The notes beneath the pieces are model-generated. The model was not told the DNA's origin. It was given only the letters and a program-made list of their open reading frames with translations, and searched no databases. Shown one piece after another: positions 5,682-15,305 of a stretch of DNA of 16,481 nt. The number at the start of each line of letters is the position of its first letter. Position 1 is the first letter of the stretch. The translations under genes were made by a program, and so were the position numbers. The stretch is from an uncultured Clostridia bacterium (GTDB lineage Bacteria; Bacillota; Clostridia; Christensenellales; Borkfalkiaceae): NCBI GenBank assembly GCA_904501795.1, contig CAJGCK010000026.1, positions 1-16,481 of the forward strand. The letters are read 5' to 3'.

Positions 5682-8600
5682 ATGCTCGAAAAGAAACTTC
5701 AACTAAAAAACCAAGCGAATTCTGTTGCAGAAATCGTTCAATCCATCCGTCAGGGCTTGCCCTTGGCGGTTTTTGGCGTTACGCAGGCGTTTAAGTGTTA
5801 CTTGTATTCCGTAATAGAAACCCCCGTACTAGTAGTGTGTAAAGACACGCTTACCGCCACCGAAATATACGAAAACTTGTCGGCGATGACCGATAAAAAA
5901 GTGGTGGTTGTTCCACAAAAAGACCAACTACTTTTACCAAGTAGAGCGTATTCAAAAGACTTTATCTACGAACGAATAACGGCAACTTATAATCTAAAAA
6001 GCGCCGACGTTATTATTGCAACCCCCGCGTCGTTGATGCAACGGTTTAGCGACAAGGTTCAAAACATAACTCTAAAAAAAGGTGAAGAGTATCGATTAGA
6101 ACAACTTGTTCAAACGCTAGTTAATATGGGCTACGAACGGGTAGACGCTGTTGAGGGCAAGGGTAGTTTTTCTTTGCGGGGCGATATATTAGACGTGTTT
6201 CCAATAAACCAAAACACGCCGTTTAGGATAGACTTTTTTGGTGATGAAATCGAAAACGTTAAATCGTTCGACCTGGAAACTCGACAAAGAAAAGACGTTC
6301 ACGATAGCGTCGAGATTTTGCAAGCGGTAGAACATGTTTTTTCACCCGTTGAAATGCAAAAAATTAAAGACTATTGCAAAAACTTATTGCAAAACGCCAC
6401 TGCGGAAACACGAGAAAACTTGCGGTCGTTATATTCGCACGTTATCGACTGCATAGAGAGAAGTGATAGTGACGGGCTAAACGTGTTTTTCAGTTTGACT
6501 GAAAGCGCAAAAAACGTTTACGAATTATTAAATGAAGACACCGTAGTAGTGTTTGACGAAGCAAAACGTGTAGAGCAAGTTGCAAATTTATTTTACACCG
6601 AGTTTACCGAGCGGTTTGAAAGTATGGTGAAACAAGGCTCGACTTTTCCACTTGCAGTCAACTCTATGCTTAATTTAGAACAATTAATCGGCGGGCTTAA
6701 TAGGTTCTCGTTTTGCGCGGTACAAACGCTGTCAACCGAAATTCCTTTTTTTAATCCGCTAAAAATAATTTCTACTAACGTAAGTAGCGTTACGAGATAT
6801 AAATTAGACTATAAACAACTTTACGCCGACCTAAGCAACTGGGTAAAAAGCGGGTATCAAACTTTTATTTTTACGGGCGATGAAAAAAGGGTGGATAAAC
6901 TCCTATTCGACCTTTCAAAAGAAGGCGTAACCGCGGTAAACGGCGACCTTAATCAAACGGGCGCGGTAACCGTATATTCCGCACGCTTGCTAGACGGGTT
7001 TATTTTTCACGAACGAAAAATCGTTGTAGTAGGAAGCGGTAACTTATACTACGAAAAAAGAGAAAAACGCAATCAAACCGCGCGAAAGGGCAGTTATTTT
7101 TCCGCTCCGGAAACGGGAGATTACTGTGTTCACGAAACGCACGGCGTAGGCAAGGTTTTAGGCAGTAAAAAAATAACTACTACCGAAGGGACTAAGGACT
7201 ACGTTGCGGTTGAATATTACGGCGGAGATATACTTTACGTTCCCGTAGAGCAAATGGATATTCTCACTAGATACCTAGGCAACGAGAAAATTCCAAGGCT
7301 GTCAAAAATAGGGGGCAAAGACTTTGAACGCATAAAAAACAGTGTAAAAGAAAGCATTAAAAAGATGTCTTTCGACCTTAAAAAACTGTACGAACAACGT
7401 TCGGCGCAAAAGGGCTTTGAGTTTAAGGCCGATTCGCAACTTCAAACGGTTTTTGCCGACAGTTTCGAATATGAAGAAACGCCCGACCAGATTACCGCTA
7501 TAGAAGAAATATACGCCGATATGCAAAGTGACAAAGTTATGGACCGTTTGGTGTGCGGTGACGTTGGTTTTGGTAAAACCGAAGTGGCTTTTCGCGCAGT
7601 ATTTTTAGCGTTATTAAACGGCAAACAAGTTGCTCTTTTAGCGCCTACTACTATTTTAAGCGAACAACATTTTAACACCGCAAAAGAAAGATTTAAGGAT
7701 TTTGGCGTAAGAATAGCCTGCCTTAACCGATTCAAAACCAAAAAAGAACAAGCGCAAGTTATTCAAGACTTAAAAGACGGTAAGGTTGATTTTATTATAG
7801 GCACACACCGTCTACTCAGCAAAGACGTCAAGTTTGCCGATTTAGGATTGTTGGTTTTAGATGAAGAACAAAGGTTTGGCGTAGAGCATAAAGAAAAAAT
7901 AAAACTGTTAAAAAACAACGTAGATACGTTGACTTTAACCGCGACGCCAATACCTAGGACGTTACATTTGTCGTTATCGGGCATTAGGTCGATAAGCGTT
8001 ATAAACACACCGCCAAAAAAGCGGTTACCCGTGCAAACGTACGTTACCGAACAAACCGATTCGCTTATGAAAGACGCAATAGTTCGTGAGATAAATAGGG
8101 GCGGGCAGGTATTCGTACTTTATAATCGTGTAGAAAGTATATTTAACTTTGCAAGTAGGTTATCTGCGACGTTGCCCGATTTAAAATTCACGGTTGTTCA
8201 CGGTCAAATGGAAGAGCGTACTATGGAGAAAAACGTTTTAAGTTTTTATCGTGGCGAAACGCAAGTTTTAGTTTCTACCACTATAATCGAAAACGGCATA
8301 GACCTACCGAGAGCTAACACTTTAATCGTTATTGACGCCGATAGACTGGGCTTATCTACCCTTTATCAACTGAAAGGACGGGTTGGTAGAAGCGACAAAC
8401 TAGCCTATGCATATTTTACTTTTAGCAAAGAAAAAATATTGACGAATAACGCCTATGACAGACTTTCGGCGATAGTAGAGTTTGCCGAGATGGGTAGCGG
8501 AATAAAAATTGCGATGCGCGACTTAGAAATCCGTGGCGCAGGCAACGTTTTAGGCACCGAACAACACGGGCACATGGAGAAAATAGGCTACGAACTGTAT

Positions 8601-9083
8601 TCAAAACTGCTTAAAGAACAACTTTCTGGCGAAGAAGAACTTCAACAAAATTTAGACGTGCGAGTTTCGGCGTTTATTCCGGACGGGTATATAGAGAGCA
8701 ATTCGGCAAAAATGAGCGCGTATAAAGAGATAGCGGAAACCACCGAAAAGACCGAAAAAGAATTAAGAGAATTTTTAACCGAAACTTACGGGGAGATACC
8801 CGAGCAAACGGATAATTTGATAAATATAGCGGTGGTTAAACGGCTAGCGAAAGAGTTTAAGGTGTCGGATATTACCGTTATAAAAAATGAAAGCAGTTTT
8901 ATCTTTTCTAACAAAGAAATATTTTTGAACGAAAAATTTATGAGAGCAACTGACCGCTTTAGTGGTGAAGTATATTTTTCATTTGAAGAAACGGGTATTA
9001 AACTAAACTTTAAGCGTAACGGCAAAACTAATAGAGAAATATTGTTGTTTATGCGTGAATTTTTAGAATTCGCAAACGAATAG
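5682..9083 (+). CDS. mfd: Transcription-repair coupling factor Mfd
   Basis: Mfd displaces RNA polymerase stalled at DNA lesions and recruits UvrA for nucleotide excision repair. The 1133-residue length is close to the usual 1150. The N-terminal third (about 1-340) is the UvrB-like module that lacks helicase function. The RNA polymerase-interacting domain is around residues 470-540 (VHETHGVGKV, His484). The SF2 translocase follows: Walker A GDVGFGKTE (626-634), DEEQRFG (727-733), and TATPIPR (753-759), then motifs GRVGRSD and RGAGNVLG with the C-terminal TRCF domain. It starts two bases after pth and is probably translationally coupled. No terminator is evident after it; an AT-rich 122-base gap leads to the next promoter. 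Confidence 0.97.
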   Translation: MLEKKLQLKNQANSVAEIVQSIRQGLPLAVFGVTQAFKCYLYSVIETPVLVVCKDTLTATEIYENLSAMTDKKVVVVPQKDQLLLPSRAYSKDFIYERITATYNLKSADVIIATPASLMQRFSDKVQNITLKKGEEYRLEQLVQTLVNMGYERVDAVEGKGSFSLRGDILDVFPINQNTPFRIDFFGDEIENVKSFDLETRQRKDVHDSVEILQAVEHVFSPVEMQKIKDYCKNLLQNATAETRENLRSLYSHVIDCIERSDSDGLNVFFSLTESAKNVYELLNEDTVVVFDEAKRVEQVANLFYTEFTERFESMVKQGSTFPLAVNSMLNLEQLIGGLNRFSFCAVQTLSTEIPFFNPLKIISTNVSSVTRYKLDYKQLYADLSNWVKSGYQTFIFTGDEKRVDKLLFDLSKEGVTAVNGDLNQTGAVTVYSARLLDGFIFHERKIVVVGSGNLYYEKREKRNQTARKGSYFSAPETGDYCVHETHGVGKVLGSKKITTTEGTKDYVAVEYYGGDILYVPVEQMDILTRYLGNEKIPRLSKIGGKDFERIKNSVKESIKKMSFDLKKLYEQRSAQKGFEFKADSQLQTVFADSFEYEETPDQITAIEEIYADMQSDKVMDRLVCGDVGFGKTEVAFRAVFLALLNGKQVALLAPTTILSEQHFNTAKERFKDFGVRIACLNRFKTKKEQAQVIQDLKDGKVDFIIGTHRLLSKDVKFADLGLLVLDEEQRFGVEHKEKIKLLKNNVDTLTLTATPIPRTLHLSLSGIRSISVINTPPKKRLPVQTYVTEQTDSLMKDAIVREINRGGQVFVLYNRVESIFNFASRLSATLPDLKFTVVHGQMEERTMEKNVLSFYRGETQVLVSTTIIENGIDLPRANTLIVIDADRLGLSTLYQLKGRVGRSDKLAYAYFTFSKEKILTNNAYDRLSAIVEFAEMGSGIKIAMRDLEIRGAGNVLGTEQHGHMEKIGYELYSKLLKEQLSGEEELQQNLDVRVSAFIPDGYIESNSAKMSAYKEIAETTEKTEKELREFLTETYGEIPEQTDNLINIAVVKRLAKEFKVSDITVIKNESSFIFSNKEIFLNEKFMRATDRFSGEVYFSFEETGIKLNFKRNGKTNREILLFMREFLEFANE

Positions 9084-9135
9084 GGCTCAATAAAACAAAA
9101 AAAGATAAAAAACAATCAAAAAAATAAAAAAAGCC

Positions 9136-9164
9136 TTGCCATTTTTTATTAAATAAGATATACT
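9136..9164 (+). promoter_or_regulatory. Sigma-A promoter of the SurA-like lipoprotein gene
   Basis: TTGCCA (9136-9141) and TATACT (9159-9164) are spaced by 17 bases. The start near 9171 gives a short leader with GGGAGA (9194-9199) before the ATG at 9206. Confidence 0.7.
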
Positions 9165-9205
9165 TTATAAGATAATATATAAATACCTACATTGGGAGAT
9201 AATAT

Positions 9206-11050
9206 ATGAAAAAAAGAATCGCTCCAATAATCGCACTAGTAATGTCGCTTATAATGAGCGTGTCCGTAATATCGGGATGTAAATTATTAACGCCGAACAC
9301 CGAAAGAGATTTTGCTCAGGTTGTGGCAACCGTAAACATCGGTAACGAAAACGCCGAAACGGAAGTTATTACCAAAAAAGATATGATTATGGCGTACATG
9401 AACTACGGTTATAACTATATCGCGCAAGGTTTAACCCAACAAGAAGTTTTTGATTTTATTTTAGATGGATTAATCGACAACCGTGTTCTTTTGCAATATT
9501 CAATGAAGTATTTTGAAGAAAACGGCGGGGTAGTAGATAGCAGTAAAGAAAAATGGTCTACCGACAGATATCTAACTGCGGACGAGATATACGAAGCAAC
9601 TTACGCAACGTTAAAAGCGGTTAACGCGTTAATCGATACTTTTGAAGAAGACGAAAAATCGGCGCTTAAAGATACGTTGGCAGAAGAAGTTAGAACCACT
9701 CCTACCGATGCAAAGAACGCTGAAAAGGAAGTTTCTTTAGACGAAAAGAAAGATTACGTAGACAACAAAGGCATAATCACCGGTGAAGTTGGTGAAGAAA
9801 GATATACCGCGTATAACAAAGCGCTAAAATACTTAAAGAACAACGCGTTGTTAGGTCAATCGGTTAAGAATTTAGCGGAATCGGATTATTATATTGATAA
9901 CCTTAAAGCACAAAAAGAAGCAAAGGTTATAGAAAAGTACGAAAAAGTATTAGTTAAAACGGAACGTGCAAAACTAACGTATGCCGATTTGGCGGAAAGA
10001 TACCAAGATATGTATTTAGACCAAAAGAATAAATACGAACAAGACGTTACTGCATTTGCAGAAGCGTTGGCGGGCGCAACCGCGGTGTCGCCGATAGTAT
10101 ATAATAACACTAACGGTAGTTACGGATACGTTTATAACCTTCTATTAGGTGTGAACGCAGAGCAAACCCAGTCTCTTGAAGCAATCAAGACTACCGACAC
10201 TAAAGAATATAACGTATTGCGTAACCAAATTCTAAAAGCAACCGAAGTTAAGGACTTGCGTTCTACTTGGATTTTAAGCGGTTATGATTTTGACGGTACT
10301 AAATTTACAGGCGACTACGCTTTCCTCGAAAACAGTTTACCCTTCAAAGGCACCGTTGAAAAAATTGCAGACGCAACTGAAGAAAAGAACGCGGAATACA
10401 AAGTTAAGAGCGTTGATAAATTTGGTTTAGACGAATTTATTGCAGAGATGGACAGTTATCTAGGCATTACCAACGGCGTAAACGAAGCGGATAGTTCAAA
10501 GGCAGTTTATAGAAGAGCGAACGTAGCAAAAGGCACGATTGCTGATTATGAAAAGAAGATAAACGAGTTGCTTTTTGCTTTCTCAACCGACGCAGGCTCG
10601 TTAAACACTTATAAAGGTTATCTAATTCAACCCAACCCCGATTTTGATGGGAAAGACGAGTGGGTAAAAACCTTTGCCGATGCGGGAAGAGAAATCATGA
10701 GCATGGGCGGAAACAGTTATATAATAGTTGCATCCGACTTTGGTTATCACGTATTGTTCTATTCTGAAATCTTCTCAGTAGACAGTAATTATCCTACTCT
10801 TGAAAGTTATCTTAACCATCTAACAGGTGAAAACAAGGACGCAAACGGGTGGGCTGAATATTACGCTGATATGCTAGAAGATTATGACAATGCGGATAAA
10901 GATTCATACCTATATTTGCTTGCTGAAACCTACGGCCAAGTTCAAAACAAGGTAGACACTATTCAAAACAATACTGCAAAGAGTTATAGATTAAATTCTC
11001 AATACGTAGTTAAGAATTTCGATGCATATAAAGATTTAGTTCAAGGTTAA
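9206..11050 (+). CDS. SurA/PrsA-like lipoprotein, putative extracytoplasmic foldase
   Basis: A large lipoprotein of 614 residues. Residues 1-25 are a signal peptide with lipobox ISGC (Cys25), so it should sit on the outer face of the membrane. Residues about 35-120 resemble the SurA N-terminal chaperone domain, including a DFILDGLIDNRVLLQYS-type helix. The middle is long, charged and probably helical. Near the C-terminus, DFGYHVLF (Asp511 to Phe518) resembles the final strand of a parvulin domain, where a GxHI motif is expected, but I cannot recognise a full rotamase domain. A secreted-protein folding role fits its place after mfd, where many Firmicutes carry a PrsA/SurA-type gene. Isomerase activity is doubtful. 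It has its own promoter, a good ribosome binding site and a terminator, so it can be expressed apart from mfd. Confidence 0.75.
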   Translation: MKKRIAPIIALVMSLIMSVSVISGCKLLTPNTERDFAQVVATVNIGNENAETEVITKKDMIMAYMNYGYNYIAQGLTQQEVFDFILDGLIDNRVLLQYSMKYFEENGGVVDSSKEKWSTDRYLTADEIYEATYATLKAVNALIDTFEEDEKSALKDTLAEEVRTTPTDAKNAEKEVSLDEKKDYVDNKGIITGEVGEERYTAYNKALKYLKNNALLGQSVKNLAESDYYIDNLKAQKEAKVIEKYEKVLVKTERAKLTYADLAERYQDMYLDQKNKYEQDVTAFAEALAGATAVSPIVYNNTNGSYGYVYNLLLGVNAEQTQSLEAIKTTDTKEYNVLRNQILKATEVKDLRSTWILSGYDFDGTKFTGDYAFLENSLPFKGTVEKIADATEEKNAEYKVKSVDKFGLDEFIAEMDSYLGITNGVNEADSSKAVYRRANVAKGTIADYEKKINELLFAFSTDAGSLNTYKGYLIQPNPDFDGKDEWVKTFADAGREIMSMGGNSYIIVASDFGYHVLFYSEIFSVDSNYPTLESYLNHLTGENKDANGWAEYYADMLEDYDNADKDSYLYLLAETYGQVQNKVDTIQNNTAKSYRLNSQYVVKNFDAYKDLVQG

Positions 11051-11057
11051 TACAGTC

Positions 11058-11090
11058 AAGGGCGAAACTCAATAGGTTTTGCCCTTTTAA
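11058..11090 (+). terminator. Intrinsic terminator after the SurA-like gene
   Basis: An 11-bp stem (11058-11068 with 11076-11086, one G-U pair) and a seven-base loop, with a short T-rich tail. The tail is weak (TTTTAATT), so partial read-through into the permease gene is plausible; no other promoter for that gene was found. Confidence 0.7.
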
Positions 11091-11112
11091 TTAGAAAAAC
11101 GAGAGAAAGATT

Positions 11113-12120
11113 ATGGAAATACAGTTTACAGACGTTTTATTAACGGTTTTTGCCTTCGTGTTGTTGATGGTGCCGGGCTACGTTTTGAAAAAGGTTAAAA
11201 TGTTGCCTGAAAAAGCCGATTCGGTTTTATCTACTTTAACGTTATACGTTGGTCAACCTGCTTTGATGGTAGTAAGTTTTTTAAAATCAGAATATTCGCC
11301 AACCATAGCGATGAATATGCTTTATATCGCGTTGTTGACTTTTGCTGTTCACTTTATAATGATAGGGTTAGTGTACTTAATTATTAGACACAAAGGCGAT
11401 ACCGCTAAAAAGAATTGCGTTAGATTTGCAAGCGTTTTCGGTAACTGCGGGTTTTTCGGGCTACCGTTTTTGCTTTCCCTTTTCAATAATATGGGTGTGG
11501 ACGGGCAGGTCGGTATATACTGCACCGTGGTGATAGCGGTATTCAACTTCCTAAACTGGTCGATAGGTATTTATATGGTTTCAGGGGATAAGAAAAACGT
11601 AACCTTTAAGCAAGTTTTCCTAAACCCCACCGTAGTGTGTATGATACTTGGCGTTGCGCTCTACTTTATTATAAGAGCACCTTTAACGACGATTGCAACG
11701 GAAGGTACTTTCTTAGACGTTTTATTGACTAAAACGGTTGGTTCGCTAGACTTTTTAGGAAATATGGTAACCCCTATTTCAATGATGGTCATAGGTATCA
11801 AACTTGCAAACATTAAATTAAAAGACTTGTTCTTAGACAAGTGGGCATACGTTACTAGTTTCTTAAAACTAATGATAATGCCGTTTATCTCGATACTGTG
11901 CGTATACTTTTTGCCGATTTCAGGGCTTGTGAAATATACGTTGTTCTTTTGCATGGCTATGCCAAGCGCAGCAAGTACCGTTTTATTGTCAATCAAATTT
12001 GGTGGGGACGCAGAGTCGGGCTCGGTTTTCGTTTTATTGTCGACACTGCTTAGCATATTAACAGTGCCTATAATGTTTTTGTTGTTTAACGGTGTCTTTG
12101 GTGTTCCGTTGACGATATAA
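11113..12120 (+). CDS. AEC (auxin efflux carrier) family transporter
   Basis: A polytopic membrane protein of 335 residues with about ten hydrophobic segments. The pattern FGNCGFFGLPFL (around residues 113-124) is the conserved Asn-Gly-Leu-Pro region of AEC permeases, and the C-terminal half repeats the five-segment unit with PSAASTVLLSIKFGGD. Bacterial members export or take up small organic anions such as malate, or amino acids; the substrate here is not evident. A weak purine-rich site GAGAGAAAGA precedes the ATG. The gene lies between two terminators and has no clear promoter of its own, so it may depend on read-through from the lipoprotein gene. Confidence 0.85.
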   Translation: MEIQFTDVLLTVFAFVLLMVPGYVLKKVKMLPEKADSVLSTLTLYVGQPALMVVSFLKSEYSPTIAMNMLYIALLTFAVHFIMIGLVYLIIRHKGDTAKKNCVRFASVFGNCGFFGLPFLLSLFNNMGVDGQVGIYCTVVIAVFNFLNWSIGIYMVSGDKKNVTFKQVFLNPTVVCMILGVALYFIIRAPLTTIATEGTFLDVLLTKTVGSLDFLGNMVTPISMMVIGIKLANIKLKDLFLDKWAYVTSFLKLMIMPFISILCVYFLPISGLVKYTLFFCMAMPSAASTVLLSIKFGGDAESGSVFVLLSTLLSILTVPIMFLLFNGVFGVPLTI

Positions 12121-12125
12121 AATGA

Positions 12126-12157
12126 AAAAACGCGCAGTAAATATTTGCGCGTTTTTA
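12126..12157. terminator. Intrinsic terminator after the AEC permease
   Basis: AAAAACGCGC (12126-12135) pairs with GCGCGTTTTT (12147-12156), extended by one A-T pair. The flanking A and T runs make it able to work on both strands, although the neighbours are both on the plus strand. Confidence 0.9.
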
Positions 12158-12225
12158 ATTTTTTCTTAGCAAAAAACAAACAATAATTTTCTTACGTTTT
12201 TAATGCTTTAAATTTTATAAAGTAA

Positions 12226-12254
12226 TTGACAAGGTTAAAAAATTATATTATTAT
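12226..12254 (+). promoter_or_regulatory. Sigma-A promoter of the glycoside hydrolase gene
   Basis: A consensus TTGACA (12226-12231) and a -10 TATTAT (12249-12254) are 17 bases apart. The start is expected near 12261, about 30 bases before the ATG, with AAGGA (12278-12282) as ribosome binding site. A palindrome overlaps the -10 and start. Confidence 0.7.
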
Positions 12255-12267
12255 ACTAATAATATAA
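12243..12267. promoter_or_regulatory. Palindromic operator candidate over the hydrolase promoter
   Basis: TTATATTATT (12243-12252) is the perfect reverse complement of AATAATATAA (12258-12267), separated by five bases. It covers the -10 box and predicted start, the place where a repressor would block initiation. All arm bases are A or T, so chance symmetry cannot be ruled out. Confidence 0.4.
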
Positions 12268-12291
12268 AATTAATATTAAGGATAAAATTTT

Positions 12292-15144
12292 ATGAACGAA
12301 AAAATCTTAAAAGTTATCAACTCTAAAAGCAGTGAATATAGAAGTATTCCTTTTTGGTCGTGGAACGACGATTTAGAGCCCCAAGAACTATGCCGTCAAA
12401 TCGAGTGGATGAACTCGCAAGGCTTCGGCGGTTATTTTATGCACGCAAGGGCAGGTCTAATAACCCCATATCTTTCTGAAAGATGGTTTGAATGTGTGGA
12501 AGCGTGCATGCAAAAGGGCAAAGAACTCGGCATGGACAGTTGGGCGTACGACGAGAACGGTTGGCCAAGCGGTTTTGCGGGTGGCGAACTATTGAAAGAC
12601 AAAGAAAACTGCGATAAATTTTTAACTACGACCGTTGGTAAATACGATAAAAACGCCTTCGTTAGTTATTCGTTAGACGGTGACAAACTTCAAAGGGTAG
12701 AAGGCGGAGAAAACGTTTTAAACGTATTCGTGCATTACTCTCCGTCAACTGCGGATATTTTAAACCCCGAAGTAGTGAAAAAATTTATCAACTTGACGCA
12801 CGAACAATATAAAACACACGCGGGTAAAGATTTTTCTAAAAAGTTGAAAGGCTTTTTTACCGATGAACCGCAATATCAACGTTGGAACCAACCATATACC
12901 GACATGATAAAGAAGTATTTTGCCGAAACGTATAATCAAGACGTTTTAGACGGCTTAGGACTTCTTTTTGTGGAGAAAGAAGGGTATAGAGAGTTTAGGT
13001 ATAAATATTGGAAGGGTATGCAACGCTTGTTTTTAGACGGCTTTGCAAAAATGATATATAACTGGTGTGATGAAAACGGGGTGGAACTCACAGGTCACTA
13101 CGTAGAAGAGCCCACGTTGGTTACGCAAATGATGTGTAACTCGGGTATTATGCCCTTTTACGAATACGAACATATTCCGGGAATGGACTGGTTAGGTAGA
13201 GAAATTGCCACACCCGTAGCCCCCAAACAAGTGGGCTCGGTAGCGCGTCAAACGGGCAAGAAGAAAGTTTTATCCGAAATGTTTGCGCTCGTTGGTTGGG
13301 ATGCAACGCCGTTAGAGTTAAAACGTATAGCGGAATGGCAATACGTTAGCGGTGTTAACCTTATGTGTCAACACTTGTTGCCTTATTCCGAACGTGGCCA
13401 AAGAAAACGTGACTATCCCGCGCACTTCTCGTGGGCAAACCCGTGGGTTAGAGAAAACTTTAAGGGTTTTAACGATTACTTTACAACGCTTGGTTGTTTA
13501 CTCGGTGAGAGTGAAGAACCCGTTTCGGTTGCCGTTTTATCGCCAATTCGCAGTATGTATTTTGATTACAAGCGCGAACACGTTGAAATGCCACTTAACG
13601 AGATAGATAACTCTTATCTGGAACTGTGTACGTTACTATCTAGGTATAATATACCTTACCATATAATCGACGAAACGATGATGGCTGAAAAGTCAAGCGT
13701 AAAGGACGGTAAGTTAAAACTAGGTTTGTGCGAATACGATACAGTGGTGTTCCCCAAAATGTACACTATGGACAAGACTAGTGAAGAGTTGTTTAACGAA
13801 TTTTATAAAACAGGCGGAAAGATGTTATTCACGCACGGGCTTCCCGAGTATTTAGAGTGGTATAAATACGACTATGCGTTTGCTTCGAATATCACTTTGG
13901 AAGAAATCGCAAACAACCAAGAATTCACCATTTCTAACGTAGACACGGGCATTCAGTCCACTTTGCGTGAGATAGAAGGCAAGAAATTTATATACGCTGT
14001 TAACTTAGATACCGATAAAGAATACACCGTAACGTTCAACGGAGATTTCAAAGGTTTTACTTGTTTTGATTTAGAGAGCAAAAAGTCCTATCCTATGAGT
14101 AATACCGTGCATTTCAAGCCCTATCAATCGTACGTATTATTCTTATCAGATACTGCGGTGGAAAAACCGGTATTGGAACAAGCAACAACACTTTCAGCGC
14201 CATTTAAAATCGTTGATAGAACGGATAACTATTTAACTTTGGACTGTTTAAGTTATTCAACCGACGGTGAAAGCTTTAACGATCCGCATTATACTTGGGC
14301 GGTATTCGACCAACTGTTAAAAGATAGGTATCAAGGCGAACTATATTTAAAATACACCTTCTCCGTTAAAGACGTTCCCAAAAAGATTTGTTTACTTGCG
14401 GAAGATATGAACACCATCGAGTGTACGGTAAACGGTGTACCAGTTACGTTTAACGGTAGTTCGGACTTTGAAAAACAAATATATAAAGCAGACGTTGCGC
14501 CTATAGTAAAAGTGGGTGAAAACGAAATAGTGTTTAAGATTAACTATTTCCAAAAAGATTTCGTTTATTACGCGTTGTTTGGTGAAAACGTTACCGAAGG
14601 TTTGCGTAACTGTTTAACTTACGATACTAATATAGAAGCGGTTTACCTTTGCGGAGACTTTGGAGTGTACGCAAAAGACGGCTTTAAGCCGGGTAAAGAA
14701 GAAAACGTTTTACTTGGTAATGATTTCTATATTGCTAAGCCTAAAACGGAAATAGTCGATACGGTAAGCGAAGGATATCCCTTCTTCGCTGGTAAAATGA
14801 CCTTTGAAAAAGAATTTGATTTTGCGGGCGATAGATGCGTTATTAAACTTGACGGAAGGTATTGCCTATCAGAATTAGTGATTAACGGGAAAAAAGTGGA
14901 AAAATCATACTTTGCTAACGAAATAGAAGTTACCGATTACCTAACGCTTGGTAAAAACGTGGCGCACGTCACCTTGTATTCGGGCAACAGAAACTTACTC
15001 GGCCCGCACCACTGTAAGCATTACGAAGAACCTAAGATATTGAATATTTCTAAATTCACGTTAGAAGGGACTTGGAACAATATGCAAAGTACTCATTTTA
15101 GGGATAGTTACTCGTTTGTTAAATTTGGGCTTTTTAACGATTAA
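12292..15144 (+). CDS. Glycoside hydrolase, GH106-like (alpha-L-rhamnosidase-related)
   Basis: A protein of 950 residues without a signal peptide, so it should act in the cytoplasm on imported sugars or glycosides. The N-terminus has the pattern FWSWNDDLEPQELCRQI, GFGGYFMHARAGL and YDENGWPSGFAGG (about residues 20-100), which I recognise from GH106-like hydrolases. The TIM-barrel region holds Glu192 in FTDEPQ and Glu272/Glu273 in GHYVEEP, the likely acid and nucleophile region of this two-glutamate family; the assignment of individual residues is inference. A middle beta-rich and Rossmann-like part follows, and the last 150 residues, with LDGRYCLSELVINGKKV, look like a galactose-binding-like beta-sandwich. 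Alpha-L-rhamnoside cleavage is the best guess, but many relatives are uncharacterised. It stands alone with its own promoter and terminator, and no sugar transporter gene is in the window. Confidence 0.8.
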   Translation: MNEKILKVINSKSSEYRSIPFWSWNDDLEPQELCRQIEWMNSQGFGGYFMHARAGLITPYLSERWFECVEACMQKGKELGMDSWAYDENGWPSGFAGGELLKDKENCDKFLTTTVGKYDKNAFVSYSLDGDKLQRVEGGENVLNVFVHYSPSTADILNPEVVKKFINLTHEQYKTHAGKDFSKKLKGFFTDEPQYQRWNQPYTDMIKKYFAETYNQDVLDGLGLLFVEKEGYREFRYKYWKGMQRLFLDGFAKMIYNWCDENGVELTGHYVEEPTLVTQMMCNSGIMPFYEYEHIPGMDWLGREIATPVAPKQVGSVARQTGKKKVLSEMFALVGWDATPLELKRIAEWQYVSGVNLMCQHLLPYSERGQRKRDYPAHFSWANPWVRENFKGFNDYFTTLGCLLGESEEPVSVAVLSPIRSMYFDYKREHVEMPLNEIDNSYLELCTLLSRYNIPYHIIDETMMAEKSSVKDGKLKLGLCEYDTVVFPKMYTMDKTSEELFNEFYKTGGKMLFTHGLPEYLEWYKYDYAFASNITLEEIANNQEFTISNVDTGIQSTLREIEGKKFIYAVNLDTDKEYTVTFNGDFKGFTCFDLESKKSYPMSNTVHFKPYQSYVLFLSDTAVEKPVLEQATTLSAPFKIVDRTDNYLTLDCLSYSTDGESFNDPHYTWAVFDQLLKDRYQGELYLKYTFSVKDVPKKICLLAEDMNTIECTVNGVPVTFNGSSDFEKQIYKADVAPIVKVGENEIVFKINYFQKDFVYYALFGENVTEGLRNCLTYDTNIEAVYLCGDFGVYAKDGFKPGKEENVLLGNDFYIAKPKTEIVDTVSEGYPFFAGKMTFEKEFDFAGDRCVIKLDGRYCLSELVINGKKVEKSYFANEIEVTDYLTLGKNVAHVTLYSGNRNLLGPHHCKHYEEPKILNISKFTLEGTWNNMQSTHFRDSYSFVKFGLFND

Positions 15145-15201
15145 TCAACCTATCTTTACGCGCAAAATTTTTTAGTAGTTAAACAACTAGAATATTGATA
15201 A

Positions 15202-15238
15202 AAATAAAGGATAGCAAAATATTTGCTATCCTTTATTT
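15202..15238. terminator. Bidirectional terminator between convergent genes
   Basis: A perfect 17-bp inverted repeat (15202-15218 with 15222-15238) around a three-base loop, with T-rich runs following on both strands. It ends the plus-strand hydrolase message and the minus-strand DUF436 message. Confidence 0.92.
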
Positions 15239-15305
15239 GTTTTTAAAACTTTAAAGTGAACGCCTTTGTCATAACGACGTTTATTCTTTATATAATATAT
15301 ATTGT

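Noticed and set aside
13352..13606. 84-residue plus-strand ORF inside the hydrolase gene
   Set aside because: It lies wholly in another frame of a clear coding sequence and has no recognisable protein features.
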